36,372 bases of DNA from Frankia tisae (GTDB lineage: Bacteria > Actinomycetota > Actinomycetes > Frankiales > Frankiaceae). A program made the translations under genes and the position numbers. Below the pieces are notes generated by a model. That model saw nothing but the letters and a program-made list of their open reading frames with translations, did no database searches and was not told where the DNA came from. Location of the stretch: assembly GCF_025403405.1 (NCBI RefSeq), contig NZ_JANEZT010000016.1, positions 1-36,372 on the forward strand, written 5' to 3'. Shown here one piece after another: positions 32,941 to 36,372 of the stretch. Position 1 is the stretch's first letter. Each line of letters opens with the position of its first letter.

Positions 32941-35058
32941 TCAGCCGGGTACCCTCGCGACCAGGATCGCGACGTCGTCGCGCAGGTTGCCACCGGCGAA
33001 GCGCTCGGCCACGGCGAGCACCCGGTCGGCGATGCCCTGCGCCGACAGTCCCGCGCACCCGGCGACCGCCGCCAGCAGCCGTTCCTCGCCGAGCAGGTCG
33101 CGGCCGTCGCGGGCCTCGATCACCCCGTCGGTGTAGAAGACCAGCGATTCGCCGACGCCGAGGGTGACGTCGATGCCGGGGAAGGAGACCTCGTCGTCGT
33201 CGAGCACGCCGAGCAGGGTGCCCGGCCGGCCGACGAACGAGGCATGGCCGTCCGCGTGCAGCACCACCGGCTGGGGGTGCCCGGCGAGGAACAGCCGCAG
33301 ACGGATCCCGGCGGGCTGCGCACCGCCGGCCGCCGGGGCCGGGTCGGGCGCACTGGCCGGGCCCGTGATCGACGCCGCGGCCAGGGTGCAGAACCGGCCC
33401 TGGCCGTTGGGATGTGCGGAGGCGGCGTCGCGCAGTGTCCGGTTCAGTTCGAGCAGGACCTCGCCGAGGTCGGTGCCGCGGCCGGTGAGCAGCCGCAGGA
33501 CGGCGCGGGCCACCCCGGTGACGGTCGCGGCCTCGGCGCCCTTGCCGCAGACGTCGCCGATGGCGATCGTCCAGCCCAACGGGCCCCACAGCAGGTCGAA
33601 GAAGTCCCCGCCGACGTCGAGGCCGGCCGACTGCGCCGCGCCGTAGGCGGAACCGAGGTCGAGGCCCTCGATCATCGGCAGTTCCGGTGGGCGCAGCCCC
33701 GCCTGCAGCGTGCCGGCGAGCTCCACCTGTCGGCTGTAGAGACGGGCGTTGTCGATGGCGAACGCGGCCCGGCGGGCGAGGTCGGCGAGCAGGTCGATCT
33801 CGTCGGCGGCGAAGGCGTTGCCCTCCGGGCGCCCGAGGGCGAGCACACCGAGGACCCGGCGGCGGGCCTTGAGCACCATCACCATGGCCGGGCCGCCGAA
33901 CGCGGTCAGCGAGTGCACCCGGTCCCCGCTGGCGGTGCGCACCGCGGCCATCAGCACACCGCCCGGGTCGGCCGCCGCCACGCCCAGCGCGCCGGCCATG
34001 CTCTCCTCGGCGTGGGCCGCCGACCACAGCGCCGGATCGGCGTTCTCCCGGTGCAGGTAGACCGCGCACCACTGCGCGAGTCGGGGGACGGGCAGCCGCG
34101 CCAGCAGGGCCAGCGAGTGGCCGAGTTCGAGGCTGCCGGCGAGCAGGTCGGACGCCTCGGCGAGGAACGACAGCATCCCGATCCGGCGCTCCTCGGCGCG
34201 GCGCATGTCGCCGCCGCCGAGGGCCAGCGCCATCCACCGGGTCGCCAGCCGGATGCGGTCGACGTCCAGTCCGGCCAGGCCCGCCCCGGGTGCCGGCCAC
34301 AGCAGCAGCTCGCCGAGGCTCGACTGGGTCGGATCCAGCGGGAACGCGACCGCCTCCTCGTCCTCGCCGACGACGCCGAGGGTGGCCACGGTCTCGACCC
34401 GACCGCCGTCGCGCCCGGGGCGTCGCACCAGCCCGGCGGTCACGGTCAGCGCGTCGACGAGCTGCGCGAGCAGCTCGTTCACCTCGCCCTCGGCGGTCAG
34501 GGCGCGGGCGGTGTCGCGGGCGATGAGCCGCGGCGGGCGGCTCTGGGCCGGCACGGTCACCCCAGCGTCGTCCTCGGCGGAGGGATCCTCCGCCGAGGCG
34601 TTTGCGGTGGTGAGCCGGAACCAGACGGTCTTGCCGCCGGGGCGGTGCTCGGTGCCCCAACTCGTCGCGAGCGCGTCGACGAGGGCAAGGCCGCGGCCGT
34701 CCTCGCGCAGCCCGTCGAGGCCGAAGTCGGCCTCCTCGGAGAACGCCGACGGCGGGCGCGGCACGTCCACCTTCTTCACCCGCGCCATGCCGATGCGGAC
34801 CGGGTGCCGGTCGGCGACGCCGACGCGCACGCCGCTGCCCTCCTGGCGGACGTCGACGGTGGCCGCGGTGCCCGCATGCACGACGACGTTGGTGACCAGC
34901 TCGGTGACGAGCAGGAGCGCGGAGTCGAGCAGGTCGTCGTCGAGCCGGCCGCGCAGCGTCTCGAGCACGAAGCGCCGCGCGGACCGGGGTGAGTCGGGCG
35001 TCGGCGGCAGCGTGATGGCATGTGTCGGCGTCGTCGGACCCCCTCCTACGCCATTCAT
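32941..35058 (-). CDS. HATPase-GAF-PP2C (SpoIIE/RsbU type) serine phosphatase
   Basis: This 705-residue regulator joins three modules. An N-terminal HATPase_c domain (about 15-150) has LLVTELVTNVVVHAG and DGRGLALVDALATSWG. A middle region (about 170-455) resembles GAF domains, ending in DLARRAAFAIDNARLY. The C-terminal PP2C/SpoIIE phosphatase domain (about 460-705) has VGGDFFDLL, IGDVCGKGAEAA, FYTDGVIEARD and RDDVAILV, so the metal-binding aspartates are present. Proteins like this dephosphorylate anti-sigma antagonists, and the fused kinase-like domain lets one chain carry both opposing activities. The ATG at 35058 has AGGAGAG about 10 bases upstream. The gene is divergent from the HAMP-array gene. 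Confidence 0.92.
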   Translation of the reverse strand: MNGVGGGPTTPTHAITLPPTPDSPRSARRFVLETLRGRLDDDLLDSALLLVTELVTNVVVHAGTAATVDVRQEGSGVRVGVADRHPVRIGMARVKKVDVPRPPSAFSEEADFGLDGLREDGRGLALVDALATSWGTEHRPGGKTVWFRLTTANASAEDPSAEDDAGVTVPAQSRPPRLIARDTARALTAEGEVNELLAQLVDALTVTAGLVRRPGRDGGRVETVATLGVVGEDEEAVAFPLDPTQSSLGELLLWPAPGAGLAGLDVDRIRLATRWMALALGGGDMRRAEERRIGMLSFLAEASDLLAGSLELGHSLALLARLPVPRLAQWCAVYLHRENADPALWSAAHAEESMAGALGVAAADPGGVLMAAVRTASGDRVHSLTAFGGPAMVMVLKARRRVLGVLALGRPEGNAFAADEIDLLADLARRAAFAIDNARLYSRQVELAGTLQAGLRPPELPMIEGLDLGSAYGAAQSAGLDVGGDFFDLLWGPLGWTIAIGDVCGKGAEAATVTGVARAVLRLLTGRGTDLGEVLLELNRTLRDAASAHPNGQGRFCTLAAASITGPASAPDPAPAAGGAQPAGIRLRLFLAGHPQPVVLHADGHASFVGRPGTLLGVLDDDEVSFPGIDVTLGVGESLVFYTDGVIEARDGRDLLGEERLLAAVAGCAGLSAQGIADRVLAVAERFAGGNLRDDVAILVARVPG

Positions 35059-35232
35059 GTCGCTCAGTCTCTCCTGCGTTGTCCATCGTGAGGCGGATAC
35101 TGGCGGCTGGTGTCACCTGTCCACCGACGCCCGCCCACGCCGGTGCCCCGAGGAGACCGCCCCTGGCCCGGGCTCCTCCGCCCGGCCCGTCGTCCGAGAC
35201 GATCGTGCCGACCGAGCTCAGGTAGGAGACCG

Positions 35233-36372
35233 ATGAGTTCCACTGACGACCAGCAGGCCCCGGCCCGCCGTGATCCTGTCGCACCCGGCGGTGACGCTAT
35301 CGCGACCATCGTCCCCCATGCGACTCGCGACGTGGACGAGACCCGGGCATCACGCACCTCGTCGGATGAGCTGATCGCCGATCTCCTGCACGGTCTGACG
35401 AGGTTGTGCGAGGGCGACTTCTCCACCCGCCTGCCGGCCCGGGAGGGGTACGCCGGCGAGGTGGTGCGCAAGTTCGACGAGCTGGCCGCCATCCAGGAGC
35501 GCCACGCCGGCGAACTGGCCAGAGTCAGCAAGGTGATCCGCCGCGACGGGCGGCTCACCCTGCGGATGGAGGACCTGGGCCACCCCGGCGGCTGGTCGGA
35601 CATGACTCAGGCGGTGAACTCCCTCATCGACGACCTGGCCCGCCCGACCCATGAGGTCGCCCGGGTCATCGCTGCGGTGGCCGAGGGCGACCTGTCCCAG
35701 CATATGGCGCTGGAGATCGCCGGCCAGCCGGTGCGCGGGGAGTTCCTGCGGATCGGCACCACGGTGAACACGATGGTGGACCAGCTGTCGTCGTTCGCCG
35801 ACGAGGTGACCCGGGTGGCCCGGGAGGTCGGCACGGAGGGCAACCTGGGCGGGCAGGCCAAGGTCAAGGGTGTCTCCGGGGTCTGGCGGGACCTCACCGA
35901 GTCGGTGAACTCGATGGCGGGCAACCTGACCAGCCAGGTCCGCAACATCGCCCAGGTCACCACCGCGGTGGCGCAGGGCGACCTGAGCCAGAAGATCACC
36001 GTTGACGCCCGCGGCGAGATCCACGAGCTCAAGTCGACCGTCAACACGATGGTCGACCAGCTCTCCACGTTCGCCGACGAGGTCACCCGGATGGCCAAGG
36101 AGGTCGGCACCGAGGGCAAGCTCGGCGGCCAGGCGCAGGTCAAGGGTGTCTCCGGGGTCTGGCGGGATCTGACCGACTCGGTCAACGTCATGGCCGGCAA
36201 CCTCACCACCCAGGTGCGCAGCATCGCCGAGGTCGCGGCGGCGGTGGCCCGCGGCGACCTGACCCGGCAGATCACCGTCGACGCCCGTGGTGAGGTCGCC
36301 GGTCTCGCCCACACCCTGAACACGATGGTGGACCAGCTGTCGTCGTTCGCCGACGAGGTGACCCGGGTCGCC
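35233..36372 (+). CDS. Tandem-HAMP sensor protein, N-terminal part (runs off the window)
   Basis: The frame from the ATG at 35233 stays open to the last base, giving 380 residues without a stop. AGGAG sits five bases before the ATG. After about 45 variable residues come tandem HAMP-like units, each with [39 protein letters not shown] and [23 protein letters not shown]. The later units repeat every 92 residues. No membrane helix or signal peptide is visible, so this part is probably cytoplasmic. The layout matches long soluble multi-HAMP hybrid histidine kinases, whose GAF, kinase and receiver domains would lie beyond the window; these are inferred, not seen. Its divergence from the SpoIIE phosphatase gene suggests a shared signalling task. 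Confidence 0.88.
   Translation, partial: MSSTDDQQAPARRDPVAPGGDAIATIVPHATRDVDETRASRTSSDELIADLLHGLTRLCEGDFSTRLPAREGYAGEVVRKFDELAAIQERHAGELARVSKVIRRDGRLTLRMEDLGHPGGWSDMTQAVNSLIDDLARPTHEVARVIAAVAEGDLSQHMALEIAGQPVRGEFLRIGTTVNTMVDQLSSFADEVTRVAREVGTEGNLGGQAKVKGVSGVWRDLTESVNSMAGNLTSQVRNIAQVTTAVAQGDLSQKITVDARGEIHELKSTVNTMVDQLSTFADEVTRMAKEVGTEGKLGGQAQVKGVSGVWRDLTDSVNVMAGNLTTQVRSIAEVAAAVARGDLTRQITVDARGEVAGLAHTLNTMVDQLSSFADEVTRVA
35791..36372 (+). repeat. 276-bp tandem repeats encoding HAMP units
   Basis: The segment coding [16 protein letters not shown] begins at 35791, 36067 and 36343, exactly 276 bp apart each time. Parts are nearly identical at DNA level, for example AAGGGTGTCTCCGGGGTCTG in two units. 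The last unit is cut by the window end. Confidence 0.9.

Noticed and set aside
33244-34992. 582-codon plus-strand frame opposite the SpoIIE phosphatase gene
   Set aside because: The minus strand encodes clear HATPase and PP2C motifs; the plus-strand product is a shadow.

Overview
The window is about 36 kb of very GC-rich DNA with dense, often overlapping genes, frequent GTG/TTG starts, strong C/G bias at third codon positions and long spurious antisense frames. This points to an actinobacterium. The Pro/Arg/Ala-rich low-complexity linkers, the MoxR-DUF58-transglutaminase operon, the SpoIIE/HATPase regulators and the many GATC-centred palindromes fit Frankia or a relative, but this is an inference from style, not from a marker gene.

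Layout. (1) 18-5760: a three-gene operon of MoxR AAA+ ATPase, DUF58 protein and a membrane transglutaminase-like protein whose three catalytic positions are all substituted. (2) 6140-7187: a 60-residue unknown protein with a strong ribosome site, then a PIG-L deacetylase. (3) 7320-10657: a tandem glycine riboswitch followed by full-length glycine decarboxylase (gcvP). (4) 11006-11758: an FkbM-type methyltransferase with a plausible promoter. (5) 12074-15207: a possible 27-codon leader ORF coupled to a very long membrane GGDEF protein, which has a low-complexity insertion inside the GGDEF fold and a degenerate HD-GYP-like C-terminus. (6) 15761-16831: a GT81-like glycosyltransferase (glucosyl-3-phosphoglycerate synthase type), closed by a perfect 14-bp terminator stem shared with the convergent gene. 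(7) 16874-20029: a TetR regulator divergent from an MMPL transporter, with a palindromic operator candidate between them.

(8) 20048-31904 is the most interesting region: an iron-regulated NIS (NRPS-independent) siderophore locus. On the minus strand, in transcription order, are 2,4-diaminobutyrate aminotransferase, 2,4-diaminobutyrate decarboxylase, a frame-broken IucA/IucC synthetase, an N-hydroxylase, an intact IucA/IucC synthetase and a glutamine-synthetase-like ligase. Every junction is a 4-bp start/stop overlap. A 19-bp DtxR/IdeR-type iron box lies 31 bp before the first gene. A fold-III PLP decarboxylase of the type seen in SbnH/PvsE siderophore loci is divergently transcribed. The gene order follows rhizobactin 1021/schizokinen loci (rhbABCEF), but the rhbD-type acetyltransferase is absent from the window. 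A glutamine-synthetase-fold ligase is instead appended to the operon, so the amine cap may be installed by different chemistry.

(9) 31923-36372: a regulatory block with an anti-sigma-type HATPase, a HATPase-GAF-PP2C (SpoIIE) phosphatase and, divergently, the start of a protein with a tandem HAMP array that runs off the window end. No rRNA, tRNA, CRISPR array or insertion sequence was found.
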